From Oceanispirochaeta sp963676905 (GTDB lineage Bacteria > Spirochaetota > Spirochaetia > DSM-2461): a DNA stretch of 64,000 nucleotides. The notes under the pieces were generated by a model. The model was not told the origin of the DNA and did no database searches. It worked only from the letters and a program-made list of their open reading frames with translations. Below, piece by piece: positions 45,152-54,131 of the stretch; positions within the stretch are counted from its first letter, which is position 1; each line of letters opens with the position of its first letter. Location of the stretch: positions 2,418,001-2,482,000 of the forward strand of contig CAXXVE010000001.1 in assembly GCA_963676905.2 (NCBI GenBank), read 5' to 3'. Both the position numbers and the translations under genes were made by a program.

Positions 45152-47348
45152 GCTGAAGAGAGCTTTGAAAGTTGCGGCGGCAGGAGCCGTTCTGGCCGCC
45201 GCACTGTATCTTGTTCTCCGATTTTCTCCCTATCCCGATCTCAGTGAGTTCCGTGAGTCATTCTACTCACCGGCCCTCTTCAGCCGGGAGGGGGAACTTC
45301 TTGCTGTTCTCCCCCTTGATCAGGGGCTCCGCAGGCAGCGTCTGGACAAGGAGAGCCTGACAGACCCTCAGATCAATCTGATTCTGAACTCCGAAGACAG
45401 CTCTTTTTATACCCATCCGGGAGTCGACCTTCCGGCTCTTGTCAGATCTCTCTACCTCTATCTGAACAGCGGTGAGATCATCTCGGGGGGGTCCACCATT
45501 ACAATGCAGCTTGCGAGGATCATCTCCTTAAGGCCCGCAGGTATCAGGGGAAAACTGGTGGAGATCTTCAACGCTCTGCGTCTTGAAACCCGGCTTGGAA
45601 AGGATGAGATCCTCTCCCTCTACCTCAGTCACCTTCCCTTCGGGAGCAATATTGAGGGACTTGAGTCTGCTTCCAGGTATTTTTTCAGCAAAAGTGCCCG
45701 TGAATTGAGCCGGGAAGAGCTTGCCATCCTGATGATGATTCCCCGCCGCCCGGGCAGTTTTAATCCTCTTCTCTATCCCGATGAGAACAGAAAGGCAGTG
45801 GTGCGGACCATGCCCCGTCTCTCCGGGGATCTGAATGTAAAGAAGCTTGAGGCATCCTACACCATCCTTGAGGAGAATACCCCCTCCTGGCCCCGTATCG
45901 CACCCCATTTTTTAAACTTTGTGAGTGAGAGACTGACTCCCGATGACTGGAAGCGGGGAGGGAACATCCCCACGAGCCTCAGTCTTGAGGTTCAGCGGAC
46001 AGCGGAGGCAGGGCTGAGGGAGACTGTGGCGTCTGCTGAGGAGTACAGAATCAGCAACGGAGCGGTGATTGTTCTGGACAATGCCACGGGGAGAATCCTC
46101 GGCTATCAGGGCTCCGTGGATTTCTACGATGATGAGCATCAGGGGCAGATTGACGGTGTTCGAATCCTCAGACAGCCCGGCAGCACACTGAAGCCCTTTC
46201 TCTATGCCCTGGCCCTTGAAAATGGTTTTACTGTCTCCTCTGTTCTTCCGGATATTCCAATGGAGTTCGGTAAAGATGAGATTTACGTTCCCGAGAACTA
46301 CAACCAGAGATTCAACGGCCCTGTACGTCTTGCGGTTGCTCTCGGGTCCTCCCTCAATGTCCCGGCGGTCTATCTGGCCGAGCGGATCGGTGTAGAGGCG
46401 TTCCGCAGCCGTCTTATGGAGGCCGGATTCGATTCTCTTGCCAATCAGAGGAGCGTCGGTGTCGGTCTTGCTCTGGGTAACGGTGAGGTCCGGCTGATGG
46501 AACTGGCCGGAGCCTTCTCCCTATTCTCTCGTCAGGGACAGGTCCTGCCTCCGGGCTTCCGCATGGACAGGGAGGTTCCTGAAGGAACTGAAGTTTTCCC
46601 GGCGGAGGTCAGCGAAAGTATCCGGAATATCCTCTCAAGCAAACAGAACCGTATTCTGGGTTTTGGAAGAACAAGCCCTCTGGATACTGAGTTTGATGCC
46701 CTGTTCAAGACAGGTACCTCCAACCAGTTCAACAATATCTGGGCCGTAGGGTCTACAGGGGATATTACCGCTGCCGTCTGGATGGGGAATTTCTCCGGTG
46801 AAACTGTCATCGGGGCTCCTGGAAGTTCCTTTCCAGCCCGTCTTGTTGTCTCTCTTCTCAAGGAGCTCCGGCAGGAAGACCGCTTTGAGAGACTGGAAGG
46901 TTTTACAAGTGAGAGGATTTGTTCACTGAGCGGTGCCAAAGCCGGCCCCCACTGCCCCTATACAATTTATGAGTCCTTTCCAGAGGGGACAGTTCTCAAG
47001 GAGTGCGGGTGGCATAGAGAGGGGGATGTCTATCTTCCCGCCCTCTACAGCCCCTGGATCGAGTCGCACAATCTGGACTACAGGGTGGACCGGTCTTTCT
47101 CTCCTGTCCGCTTTGTACAGCCCGGCGACGGAGCCGTATACTATCTGGACAGCACACTGCCCGCCTCGGGGCAGTCCATACCAGTGAGGGTCACAGGCAG
47201 CGAGTTTGCCGAACTTTTTGTAAACGGACGGAAAGTTTATGAGGGACAGGCTCCGTTTTCCTTCTTCTACCCCCTTGCAAAAGGGAACTTTACACTGGAT
47301 TTAAACACTTCCAGGGGGAGCGACAGGGTCAAAGTCATTGTCAGATAG
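45138..47348 (+). CDS. pbpC: Penicillin-binding protein 1C
   Basis: This bifunctional peptidoglycan synthase has about 736 residues. After a membrane helix (residues 9-28) comes the glycosyltransferase domain with E-D-S-S-F-Y-T-H-P-G-V-D, S-G-G-S-T-I-T-M-Q-L-A-R and R-E-E-L-A-I-L-M. The transpeptidase domain has P-G-S-T-L-K-P-F (active Ser and Lys), S-L-N-V-P and F-K-T-G-T-S. A C-terminal beta domain (BiPBP_C) follows, with a C-S-L-S-G-A-K-A-G-P-H-C segment before it. It starts at TTG 45138 (or 45141), overlapping the macroglobulin gene by 14 bases with GGGGAAGG upstream, which shows translational coupling. Confidence 0.92.
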   Translation: MLSVRLKRALKVAAAGAVLAAALYLVLRFSPYPDLSEFRESFYSPALFSREGELLAVLPLDQGLRRQRLDKESLTDPQINLILNSEDSSFYTHPGVDLPALVRSLYLYLNSGEIISGGSTITMQLARIISLRPAGIRGKLVEIFNALRLETRLGKDEILSLYLSHLPFGSNIEGLESASRYFFSKSARELSREELAILMMIPRRPGSFNPLLYPDENRKAVVRTMPRLSGDLNVKKLEASYTILEENTPSWPRIAPHFLNFVSERLTPDDWKRGGNIPTSLSLEVQRTAEAGLRETVASAEEYRISNGAVIVLDNATGRILGYQGSVDFYDDEHQGQIDGVRILRQPGSTLKPFLYALALENGFTVSSVLPDIPMEFGKDEIYVPENYNQRFNGPVRLAVALGSSLNVPAVYLAERIGVEAFRSRLMEAGFDSLANQRSVGVGLALGNGEVRLMELAGAFSLFSRQGQVLPPGFRMDREVPEGTEVFPAEVSESIRNILSSKQNRILGFGRTSPLDTEFDALFKTGTSNQFNNIWAVGSTGDITAAVWMGNFSGETVIGAPGSSFPARLVVSLLKELRQEDRFERLEGFTSERICSLSGAKAGPHCPYTIYESFPEGTVLKECGWHREGDVYLPALYSPWIESHNLDYRVDRSFSPVRFVQPGDGAVYYLDSTLPASGQSIPVRVTGSEFAELFVNGRKVYEGQAPFSFFYPLAKGNFTLDLNTSRGSDRVKVIVR

Positions 47349-47478
47349 ATAGACTGCTTCCCCCGGCAGCTGTACTTCCCCTCAGGATCGGCCCCTGCAC
47401 AATCGGAAAATTTCCTATATTACATCTCTCCATTTGAAAATATTATAAATTTTAAAATATTGAAAACCGGAGAAAAGA

Positions 47479-48258
47479 GTGAGCAAACGCAATGTATCCC
47501 GCAGTGATTCTCGAATCAGGTCAGGTAAAAAAGGAACACCCGATGATCGTGACGGGTGCCGCGTCTTTCTGGGATGTTTCATGGCTCTGGCTCTTCTTGT
47601 CTGGCTTATAAATTTAATGGGAACAACAACCATAGTTTTTTTCCTTTTGACTCTGGGTGCTGCCTACAGCCTCTATTTTCTTTATAAAACAAGAACCAAT
47701 GCAAAGCGGGCCCGGGAGGGTGAGTTTCACTACAGGCACGGAGACTTTGAAGCAGCCTATGGATGTGTTGAAAAGATTTCAGGACAGAATGCCGATGCCG
47801 CTCTGGTTGCCGGACTCTGTCTTCGCAATGGAACAGGCTGTGGTCAGGATCATGAGAAGGCATGCAGCTGTTTCAGGTTTGCACGCAGTAAAAGCATGGA
47901 GGCCAGAGCCTACTACGGAGAGATGCTTACAATGGGAACAGGATGTGTCCGGGATGTGATAAAGGGAATCAAAGAGCTTGAGCTTGCGGCGGCCCATGAT
48001 ATTCCCTATGCCAACCTCTGCCTGGGGCGACTGCAGTTCAACGGTACCCTGATGAAAAAAAATACAGGCAGCGGTATGAGACACCTCAGGATCGCCGCGG
48101 AAGCGGAACTTCCCGCTGCCCAGTATATTGTGGGATACATCCTCTTTAACGGCCTGGAGGGGATTCCAAGAAACCGTTACCAGGGGCTCCGTTATATCAA
48201 TCTTGCCGCATCGGCGGGTAACCTGAAAGCAAAAAAACTGCTTCAGAAGATAGGATGA
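47479..48258 (+). CDS. Membrane-anchored Sel1-repeat protein
   Basis: The 259-residue protein has two hydrophobic segments near residues 32-65, then about four Sel1-like repeats, for example A-A-L-V-A-G-L-C-L-R-N-G-T-G-C, A-Y-Y-G-E-M-L-T-M-G-T-G-C and A-Q-Y-I-V-G-Y-I-L-F-N-G. These alpha-solenoid repeats mediate protein contacts. Translation begins at GTG 47479 with GGAGAAAAG just upstream. The 130-base gap before it is very AT-rich with a TATAAA-like element. A scaffold function is inferred from the repeats only. Confidence 0.75.
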   Translation: MSKRNVSRSDSRIRSGKKGTPDDRDGCRVFLGCFMALALLVWLINLMGTTTIVFFLLTLGAAYSLYFLYKTRTNAKRAREGEFHYRHGDFEAAYGCVEKISGQNADAALVAGLCLRNGTGCGQDHEKACSCFRFARSKSMEARAYYGEMLTMGTGCVRDVIKGIKELELAAAHDIPYANLCLGRLQFNGTLMKKNTGSGMRHLRIAAEAELPAAQYIVGYILFNGLEGIPRNRYQGLRYINLAASAGNLKAKKLLQKIG

Positions 48259-48307
48259 TGCCTGCAGAAGCAGAAACAATTCATTTGCCTGCAAAGGTCT
48301 TGGTGAA

Positions 48308-48337
48308 TTGACATCCTCTAAGGTTTAAATTTATTAC
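48308..48337 (+). promoter_or_regulatory. Promoter of the S1-domain gene
   Basis: TTGACA (48308-48313) and TATTAC (48332-48337) are separated by 18 bases, about 45 bases ahead of the TTG start of the S1-domain protein. The leader includes the GGAGGG site at 48368-48373. Confidence 0.5.
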
Positions 48338-48380
48338 GAAATAGTATACCTTATGGGCAATAGTTTCGGAGGGTATAAGA

Positions 48381-49550
48381 TTGAGTGATGAAAAACTTCA
48401 GGGAAGCGAAGAAGACTTTGCATCCCTTTTTGAAAATAGCATAAGCGGAATGGACTCCATGGAGCCCGGTCAGATGATAGAAACCGAAGTCGTTTCTATC
48501 TCCGGAGATACCATCTTTCTCCAGCTCAGCGGAAAGAGCGAAGGTATTCTGGATAAGTCGGAAATGGAAGACAAAGAAGGCAACCTGACTGTAAATGAGG
48601 GCGATACCATTCAGGTATACTTCCTGAAAGCAAAAAACGGCGAGATGCACTTCACCACCAGAATCAGCTCCAGCGAAGCGGGACAGGCAGTATTGGAAAA
48701 TGCCTTCAACAACGGTATTCCCGTCGAGGGAGTCGTCGAGAAAGAGATCAAAGGTGGATTTGAAGTAAAAATCGGTGAAGCCCGCGCCTTCTGCCCCTAT
48801 TCGCAGATGGGTGAAAAGCGTGTTGAGAATGCCTCCGACTATGTTGGAAAGCACATGAGCTTCAAGATCATCGAACACAGTGAAAAGGGACGGAACATCC
48901 TTGTTTCCAACAGAGCCCTCATCGAAGAAGAGCGGCAGAAACAGATGGCTGAACTTAAAAAGACGATCAAAGAGGGACAGACTGTCACAGGTACGGTCCT
49001 TCAGATCCGTGATTTCGGCGCCTTTGTCGATATCGGCGGCATACAGGCTCTTCTTCCTGTCTCTGAGATCAGCAGAACCCGTGTGAACGACATCAACAAG
49101 GTTCTCGAAGTGGGACAGGAAGTGGAAGCATCCATCCTGAAGCTGGACTGGCAGAATGAACGCTTTTCCATCAGTATGAAGGCTCTTGAACAGGACCCCT
49201 GGGATCTGGCCAGCGAAAAGTACACAGCCGGTTCCACCCACAAGGGAAAGGTTGCCAGAATCATGGATTTTGGTGCCTTTATTACACTTGAACCCGGTAT
49301 GGACGGTCTGATTCACGTTTCAGACATGAAGTTTGAAAGCAGAGACAACAACCCCTCAGACCTCTATGAGTCAGGAGAGGAAGTTGAAGTTGTCATCAAC
49401 AGTATTGATTCAGAAAAGAAGAGAATCTCTCTGAAACCTGTATCCTCTTTCAAGAAAGACGCAGCTGCCAAAAAATATATGGAACCTGAAACAGATACCT
49501 ATAATCCCTTTGCGGCTCTTCTTAAAGACAGAGTTGAAAAGAAAAAATAA
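48381..49550 (+). CDS. S1 RNA-binding domain protein (ribosomal protein S1-like)
   Basis: The 389-residue protein holds four S1 domains. The third is the clearest (G-T-V-L-Q-I-R-D-F-G-A-F-V-D-I-G-G), and the fourth reads G-K-V-A-R-I-M-D-F-G-A-F-I-T-L. The domain linkers and V-S-N-R-A-L-I-E-E-E-R after domain 2 are those of S1 proteins. It probably assists translation initiation or RNA binding; it is shorter than the six-domain S1 of enterobacteria. The start is TTG 48381 with GGAGGG 7 bases upstream. It is monocistronic between its own promoter and a terminator at 49588. Confidence 0.85.
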   Translation: MSDEKLQGSEEDFASLFENSISGMDSMEPGQMIETEVVSISGDTIFLQLSGKSEGILDKSEMEDKEGNLTVNEGDTIQVYFLKAKNGEMHFTTRISSSEAGQAVLENAFNNGIPVEGVVEKEIKGGFEVKIGEARAFCPYSQMGEKRVENASDYVGKHMSFKIIEHSEKGRNILVSNRALIEEERQKQMAELKKTIKEGQTVTGTVLQIRDFGAFVDIGGIQALLPVSEISRTRVNDINKVLEVGQEVEASILKLDWQNERFSISMKALEQDPWDLASEKYTAGSTHKGKVARIMDFGAFITLEPGMDGLIHVSDMKFESRDNNPSDLYESGEEVEVVINSIDSEKKRISLKPVSSFKKDAAAKKYMEPETDTYNPFAALLKDRVEKKK

Positions 49551-49587
49551 TCAAAAATCTTAACAGCTTTGTCTGTTGAAGAGTGTA

Positions 49588-49632
49588 AGGCCCGGTTATG
49601 AGAATCCTCTTCTCTTCCGGGTCTTTTTTTTT
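49588..49632 (+). terminator. Terminator after the S1-domain gene
   Basis: AGGCCCGG (49588-49595) pairs with CCGGGTCT (49617-49624, one G-U pair), followed by a T run to 49632. An inner GAGAA/TTCTC pairing extends the hairpin. Confidence 0.85.
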
Positions 49633-49641
49633 GCTCCGGAC

Positions 49642-49683
49642 TTCAGTATTTTTTATCATACTGATATAGTGAGTAGCTACTCA
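49642..49683 (+). promoter_or_regulatory. Promoter and palindromic operator of the aldehyde dehydrogenase gene
   Basis: A TTCAGT/TATAGT pair (49642-49647, 49665-49670, 17 bases apart) is overlapped at its downstream edge by TGAGTAGCTACTCA (49670-49683), a perfect 14-bp palindrome. A repressor bound here would block initiation. No regulator gene is next to it, so the protein would be encoded elsewhere. Confidence 0.5.
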
Positions 49684-49780
49684 TTTTATGGAAATATCTT
49701 TTTATGGGAGTTCAGGTTTACTCTGAAACAGTTAATTACTATTTTCTATGTAGCAGCAGTGCAGGAGAGGAGATAATATT

Positions 49781-51157
49781 TTGGAAGAGAGCAGAAGAGA
49801 GATAATTGCTGAGGGATGCCGCAGCCAGAAGGAGTATTTCGAATCAGGTAAAACAAGGGAGTATGACTTCAGGATAAGCCAGCTGAAGGCCTTGAGGGAT
49901 GTCATTATCAAGTATGACGGCGCCCTGAAGGATGCTCTGTGGGAGGACCTGCACAAGTCTCCCGAAGAAGTCTATCTGACTGAGATAAGCATCGTCCTGC
50001 AGGAGCTTAACTTCCATATAAAACATCTTGGAAAATGGATGAAACCCGAGAAGGTAAAGACCCCCGTTCATCTGTGGCCTTCAAGGAGCAGAATCGTTCC
50101 CGAACCACTGGGAAGCGCCCTGATCATCGCGCCCTGGAACTATCCCTTCCAGCTTCTTATCAATCCTCTTGTGGGAGCTCTCTCCGCCGGATGTACGGCT
50201 GTGCTCAAGCCCTCGCCCTATGTCCCCCGCATTTCTCAGGTTATGGAAGAGATGATTGCAGAAGCCTTTCCTCCGGAACTTGTTACAGTCTTTCAGGGAG
50301 GCCGGGAGGTAAACACAGCTCTCCTTGATCAGCCCTTCGATATCATCTTCTTTACAGGAAGCCCTGATCTTGGCAGGCTTGTAATGCACAGCGCCGCTGA
50401 CAAGCTGATTCCTGTTGTCCTTGAACTGGGCGGGAAGAGCCCCTGCGTCGTTGACAGGGATGCAGATCTTGATATAGCCGCCAGGCGAATCGCCTGGGGC
50501 AAGACAGTCAATGCGGGTCAGACCTGTATAGCACCGGACTATCTTTTTGCCCACAAGGATATTAAGGATGAGCTTATCAGAAAGATCGATGAAAATATCC
50601 GGTCCATGTACGGGAGTGATCCCTCTGCCAGCCCCCACTTTCCACGGATCGTCAACGAGAAGGCCTTCGACCGTCTTGAAAAACTGATGAACCATGGGAG
50701 CATACACAGCGGCGGGGAGCGGGACAGGGAAGAACGTTATATCTCTCCGACGATTATTGACAGTGTGAAGCCGGAACATCCCATTATGGGTGAGGAAATT
50801 TTCGGCCCCCTTCTTCCTGTAATGACGTTCTCCGATCCCGGTGAGGTTGCAGACTATGTCAACTCAGGTGAAAAACCTCTGGCCTTCTACTTCTTCGGGA
50901 AAGAGAGGAGGGGGAAGGAGCTGATGGAGAAGGTTCCCTTCGGCGGTGGCTGCATCAATGAGATACTCCTTCATATTGCCAACCACCATATGCCCTTCGG
51001 CGGGGTAGGCGGCAGCGGGCAGGGCCGGTACCATGGTAAGGAGAGCTTTACAGCCTTCAGTCACAGGAAGTCTCTTGTGATAGGCAGCACCCGGCTGGAT
51101 CTTCCCTTCCGCTATGTTCCTTTCAGGCAGTTTTCCATGATAAGGAAACTACTCTAG
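49781..51157 (+). CDS. Class 3-type aldehyde dehydrogenase
   Basis: The 458-residue enzyme oxidises aldehydes with NAD(P). Visible motifs are I-A-P-W-N-Y-P-F-Q near residue 112, F-T-G-S-P-D-L-G, V-L-E-L-G-G-K-S-P with the general-base Glu, and G-Q-T-C-I-A-P-D-Y with catalytic Cys about 249. E-E-I-F-G-P-L-L and P-F-G-G-V-G-G-S-G follow. The C-terminal hydrophobic tail and short length match the ALDH3 branch (fatty or aromatic aldehydes). The start is TTG 49781 after a purine-rich GGAGAGGAG. A 14-bp palindrome marks the promoter, so expression is probably induced. The gene ends overlapping a convergent gene by 4 bases. Confidence 0.9.
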   Translation: MEESRREIIAEGCRSQKEYFESGKTREYDFRISQLKALRDVIIKYDGALKDALWEDLHKSPEEVYLTEISIVLQELNFHIKHLGKWMKPEKVKTPVHLWPSRSRIVPEPLGSALIIAPWNYPFQLLINPLVGALSAGCTAVLKPSPYVPRISQVMEEMIAEAFPPELVTVFQGGREVNTALLDQPFDIIFFTGSPDLGRLVMHSAADKLIPVVLELGGKSPCVVDRDADLDIAARRIAWGKTVNAGQTCIAPDYLFAHKDIKDELIRKIDENIRSMYGSDPSASPHFPRIVNEKAFDRLEKLMNHGSIHSGGERDREERYISPTIIDSVKPEHPIMGEEIFGPLLPVMTFSDPGEVADYVNSGEKPLAFYFFGKERRGKELMEKVPFGGGCINEILLHIANHHMPFGGVGGSGQGRYHGKESFTAFSHRKSLVIGSTRLDLPFRYVPFRQFSMIRKLL

Positions 51158-51819
51158 TACTCTGAGTCCATATCTTCGGGAACGATCTCCACATACTGGT
51201 ACTCCAGTTCCGGATCAAGGCTGAGGGCAAAGGAGTAGCTGTTGTCATCTTCGTCCCAGGCCTGTATGTCAAAGTCTGTACCCAGGTCGTTTTTAAAAAG
51301 CAGAACAGAGACAGAGTCATCCGGGGAGAGTGTCGTAATGCTGTCCATAAAATCTATACCGTACATCTCTGAATCCGCGGGGGATACAAAGAGAAAGTAG
51401 ATCTCCATTCCCGTTGAGTTGACAATTTCAAGGCCTATAAGTTCTTCGGACAGGGCATCCAGGTCAATCTGATCGGACCTGGCAGACTTGTTTATGTAAA
51501 TCACAGCGGGTTCATAGTCGCTTATAGCCTGTTCATAAATCTCATAGATATTTCCGTTTTCATCAATTCCCATGAAATCAAAGTTGTTTGTCTCATCGGG
51601 ATAGGAAATATAGAACTCCACAGATTCCCTGGGCAGAAGGGTTCTTGAATCACCAAGCACATCGGGCCCCCAGTACTCGCTGTCCGAGGGGGAGAAGAAC
51701 AGGTAGATGATCTCTGCGCTTGTGTTGTTCTGGAACTCTATAGTGTTAAAGTAGTCGGTCTGTCCCCAGAGGGTGAAAGCCGGGAGAACAAAAAGTAAAA
51801 TCAGTATAATCTTTCTCAT
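51154..51819 (-). CDS. Secreted protein with internal duplication, unknown
   Basis: The 221-residue protein has a signal peptide (MRKIILILLFVLPAFTLWGQ). The mature part is built of two similar ~85-residue units: the first has I-E-F-Q-N-N-T-S-A-E-I-I-Y-L-F-F-S-P-S-D-S-E-Y-W-G, the second L-E-I-V-N-S-T-G-M-E-I-Y-F-L-F-V-S-P-A-D-S-E-M-Y-G. Each then has a short beta section rich in Asp and Glu. This looks like a repeated beta-sandwich with an acidic surface. The function is unknown. Confidence 0.65.
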   Translation of the reverse strand: MRKIILILLFVLPAFTLWGQTDYFNTIEFQNNTSAEIIYLFFSPSDSEYWGPDVLGDSRTLLPRESVEFYISYPDETNNFDFMGIDENGNIYEIYEQAISDYEPAVIYINKSARSDQIDLDALSEELIGLEIVNSTGMEIYFLFVSPADSEMYGIDFMDSITTLSPDDSVSVLLFKNDLGTDFDIQAWDEDDNSYSFALSLDPELEYQYVEIVPEDMDSEY

Positions 51820-51901
51820 AATTTCATCTCCTTACAGATAAATGATAATTCATCTGCCTGAAAATCTCCTCCCCCATTCGCACTCAGCCGCCTCATACCT
51901 T

Positions 51902-53863
51902 TCAGCCCGGCAGGGCTCGGGAATCTTCCCCGCTATCAATGGATTCTATAAGATAGGATTCTGAGAGCTGGAAAAACTCAATCATCTGTCTGAGGCTGAT
52001 GGCCTGACCTGTCAGTTCTTCGGATATTGACGCCAGCTCCTCTGAAGAAGACGCATTGCTCTGGATGACTGAATCAAGCTGGCTGACAGCCTGTGCTACC
52101 TGCTCTGTTCCCAGTTCCTGTTCTCTTGTTGCGGCGTTGATCTCCTGAACCAGTGAGGCTGTTTTCTGAATGTCAGGTACAATCCTTCCGAAAAGCTCAC
52201 CCGCCTCTTCCGCCTTGATCAGGCTTGTCCGGCTCAGCTCATGTATTGAAAGGGCCGCCTCCTGACTCCTTTCCGCAAGTTTGCGGACTTCCTGCGCCAC
52301 AACGGCAAAGCCGCGGCCCTGTTCACCCGCTCTGGCTGCTTCAATGGACGCGTTCAGGGCCAGAAGATTGGTGTTTCGGGAGATCTCCTCAATAATCGAT
52401 ATTTTCTCTGATATCTCCCGCATGGCCTCGACTGTCTCTCTTACGGCACTTCCGCCTGTTGCTACCTCTTGTGCCGTGGCGGCGGCAATCCTTTCCGTTG
52501 CCCTTGCGTTTTCCGCATTCTGGGCTATATTGGAGCTGATCTCCTCAATGGAAGCCGACACTTCCTCAACATTGGAGGCCTGAATCTGTGCCCCCTGAGA
52601 GAGCTGCTGAGCAGCGATTGTCATCTGCTGGCTTCCCGATTCCACGTGGCGTGAGGATGTGTTGATGTCTTCAATAATATTGATCAGATTATCAACCATC
52701 TTTTTGATGGAGGCAAAGACGCCGACAATCTTCTGTTTCTCTCCGCTTTCCTTGAGATCAAGTTTTCCGTTGGCCACATTTTCTGCAATATCCGCAATCA
52801 CTGCCGGATCATCACCGAGCTGGAAGAAGATAAAGCGGCTGATTATGACCGAGGCTGCAACCGCAAGGAGAAAGGTCAGAAGAACGACTGCGCAGTAGCT
52901 TACAAGGAGGGTCTGCAGGTTCCGTGTGATTTCCCTTGTGAAGTTCGCAGTGCCTTCATCCTGCAGTTCTCCCAGAATGTTAATGACCTCTCTCATACTG
53001 TCAAAGTTGATCTGACCCTCTTCTCTTTCCGATTGAATCTGATTCAGGGTATTGAAATTGCTCAGGGTGAGATCAATACTCTTCCGGCTCTCATCGATCC
53101 AGCTGCTGAAGTAACCGTCAAACTCCCTGTAAAGCCCGTTCAAAACAGGGCTTGAGGTTTCGACACCAGTTTTGATCCGCTGCAGTGTCTGATCCGTATT
53201 TTCGGTAAAGGAGGCTATATAAAGTTCCAGATCCTCAATGGTTTCAGCGGACTCCATCTTCAGAAGGGCTGTATAGGCCTGGTAGGAGTCCCTGTCGGCA
53301 TTGAGGATCGACTGAAGAGATCTGTTCAGTGAGAGCACCCGGGCCGTGGAGGCATACTGCTGTTCTCTCTCCAGGGCTTCAGTCATTCTGTCGATCACAT
53401 CCCGCATCATATCGAATCCGGCCAGAGAGTTTCTGATGGACTCTTGCTTCTGTAATTCATTTTCAGCGATGGAGAGAGTACTCGTCTTTATTGTGTCATT
53501 AACTGAAATCCATTTGTCATAGTATGTTTTAAAGTCCTCCGCAGCAGCCTTCATCTCCTCTGTGTACCGTGAGGACGGACCGATAACTCTGTCCCATGTC
53601 TGGGTCTGGTTCTCTTCCATTGACTGGAAAATCTTAAGGAGTTCACTCTGGTTGTAGTTCTGCTTCGAGCTGACTTCCGCCAGAAGGGCCTGATAGGCAT
53701 CCCTGTCACCGTTCAGAATCAGAGCCCTGTCGGACTGCATTTCATTCAGACGGGGCAGGCTTTTCCTCAGGTTGTTGAACCCCCGGGCACCAAGGATAAA
53801 AACTGTTGAAAGTCCAATGACAGGAATTATAACAAGAATAAAAAGATTTGTTTTCAGTTTCAT
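51902..53863 (-). CDS. Methyl-accepting chemotaxis protein
   Basis: The 653-residue receptor has an N-terminal membrane helix (7-27), an unusually long all-helical periplasmic domain of ~290 residues, a second helix near 320-345, HAMP and a signalling domain. The hairpin tip is I-S-R-N-T-N-L-L-A-L-N-A-S-I-E-A-A-R-A-G-E-Q-G-R-G-F-A-V-V-A. The sensor contains two copies of a motif (L-N-G-D-R-D-A-Y-Q-A near residue 50, L-N-A-D-R-D-S-Y-Q-A near 190), suggesting two stacked four-helix bundles. AGGAGA precedes the ATG. The protein signals to CheA; the ligand is unknown. Confidence 0.92.
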   Translation of the reverse strand: MKLKTNLFILVIIPVIGLSTVFILGARGFNNLRKSLPRLNEMQSDRALILNGDRDAYQALLAEVSSKQNYNQSELLKIFQSMEENQTQTWDRVIGPSSRYTEEMKAAAEDFKTYYDKWISVNDTIKTSTLSIAENELQKQESIRNSLAGFDMMRDVIDRMTEALEREQQYASTARVLSLNRSLQSILNADRDSYQAYTALLKMESAETIEDLELYIASFTENTDQTLQRIKTGVETSSPVLNGLYREFDGYFSSWIDESRKSIDLTLSNFNTLNQIQSEREEGQINFDSMREVINILGELQDEGTANFTREITRNLQTLLVSYCAVVLLTFLLAVAASVIISRFIFFQLGDDPAVIADIAENVANGKLDLKESGEKQKIVGVFASIKKMVDNLINIIEDINTSSRHVESGSQQMTIAAQQLSQGAQIQASNVEEVSASIEEISSNIAQNAENARATERIAAATAQEVATGGSAVRETVEAMREISEKISIIEEISRNTNLLALNASIEAARAGEQGRGFAVVAQEVRKLAERSQEAALSIHELSRTSLIKAEEAGELFGRIVPDIQKTASLVQEINAATREQELGTEQVAQAVSQLDSVIQSNASSSEELASISEELTGQAISLRQMIEFFQLSESYLIESIDSGEDSRALPG

Positions 53864-53925
53864 GCATTCTCCTATGGGTAAAAGAGTTTCTGATGCAGAA
53901 ATAACTGTTTTATGGATTTGAAATA

Positions 53926-53953
53926 TAATCGTTATGTAAACAGTTGTAATTTA
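53926..53953 (-). promoter_or_regulatory. Possible sigma-28 (FliA) promoter of the chemoreceptor gene
   Basis: On the minus strand TAAA (53953-53950) is followed after 16-17 bases by CGATTA (53931-53926), resembling the TAAA-N15-GCCGATAA flagellar promoter. The match to the -10 is partial (about 5 of 8), so this is a weak call. Confidence 0.25.
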
Positions 53954-54131
53954 ATAGTCTATACGACAGGCGAAGCAAATGCAAAAAGAACTGCAGTTAA
54001 GGCTCTGAAATCTGCAGGCTGTTTATTCCTTTTATCTTCAGGGCTAAATATTGTATCATACAACTTGATTTGAACCATATAATTTAATATGCTTGATTTA
54101 AAACAATATGATTCTTCCATAGGAATTAAAT

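Noticed and set aside
48351..49316. 321-residue frame on the minus strand
   Set aside because: Opposite the S1-domain gene, which has clear repeats, a promoter and a terminator.
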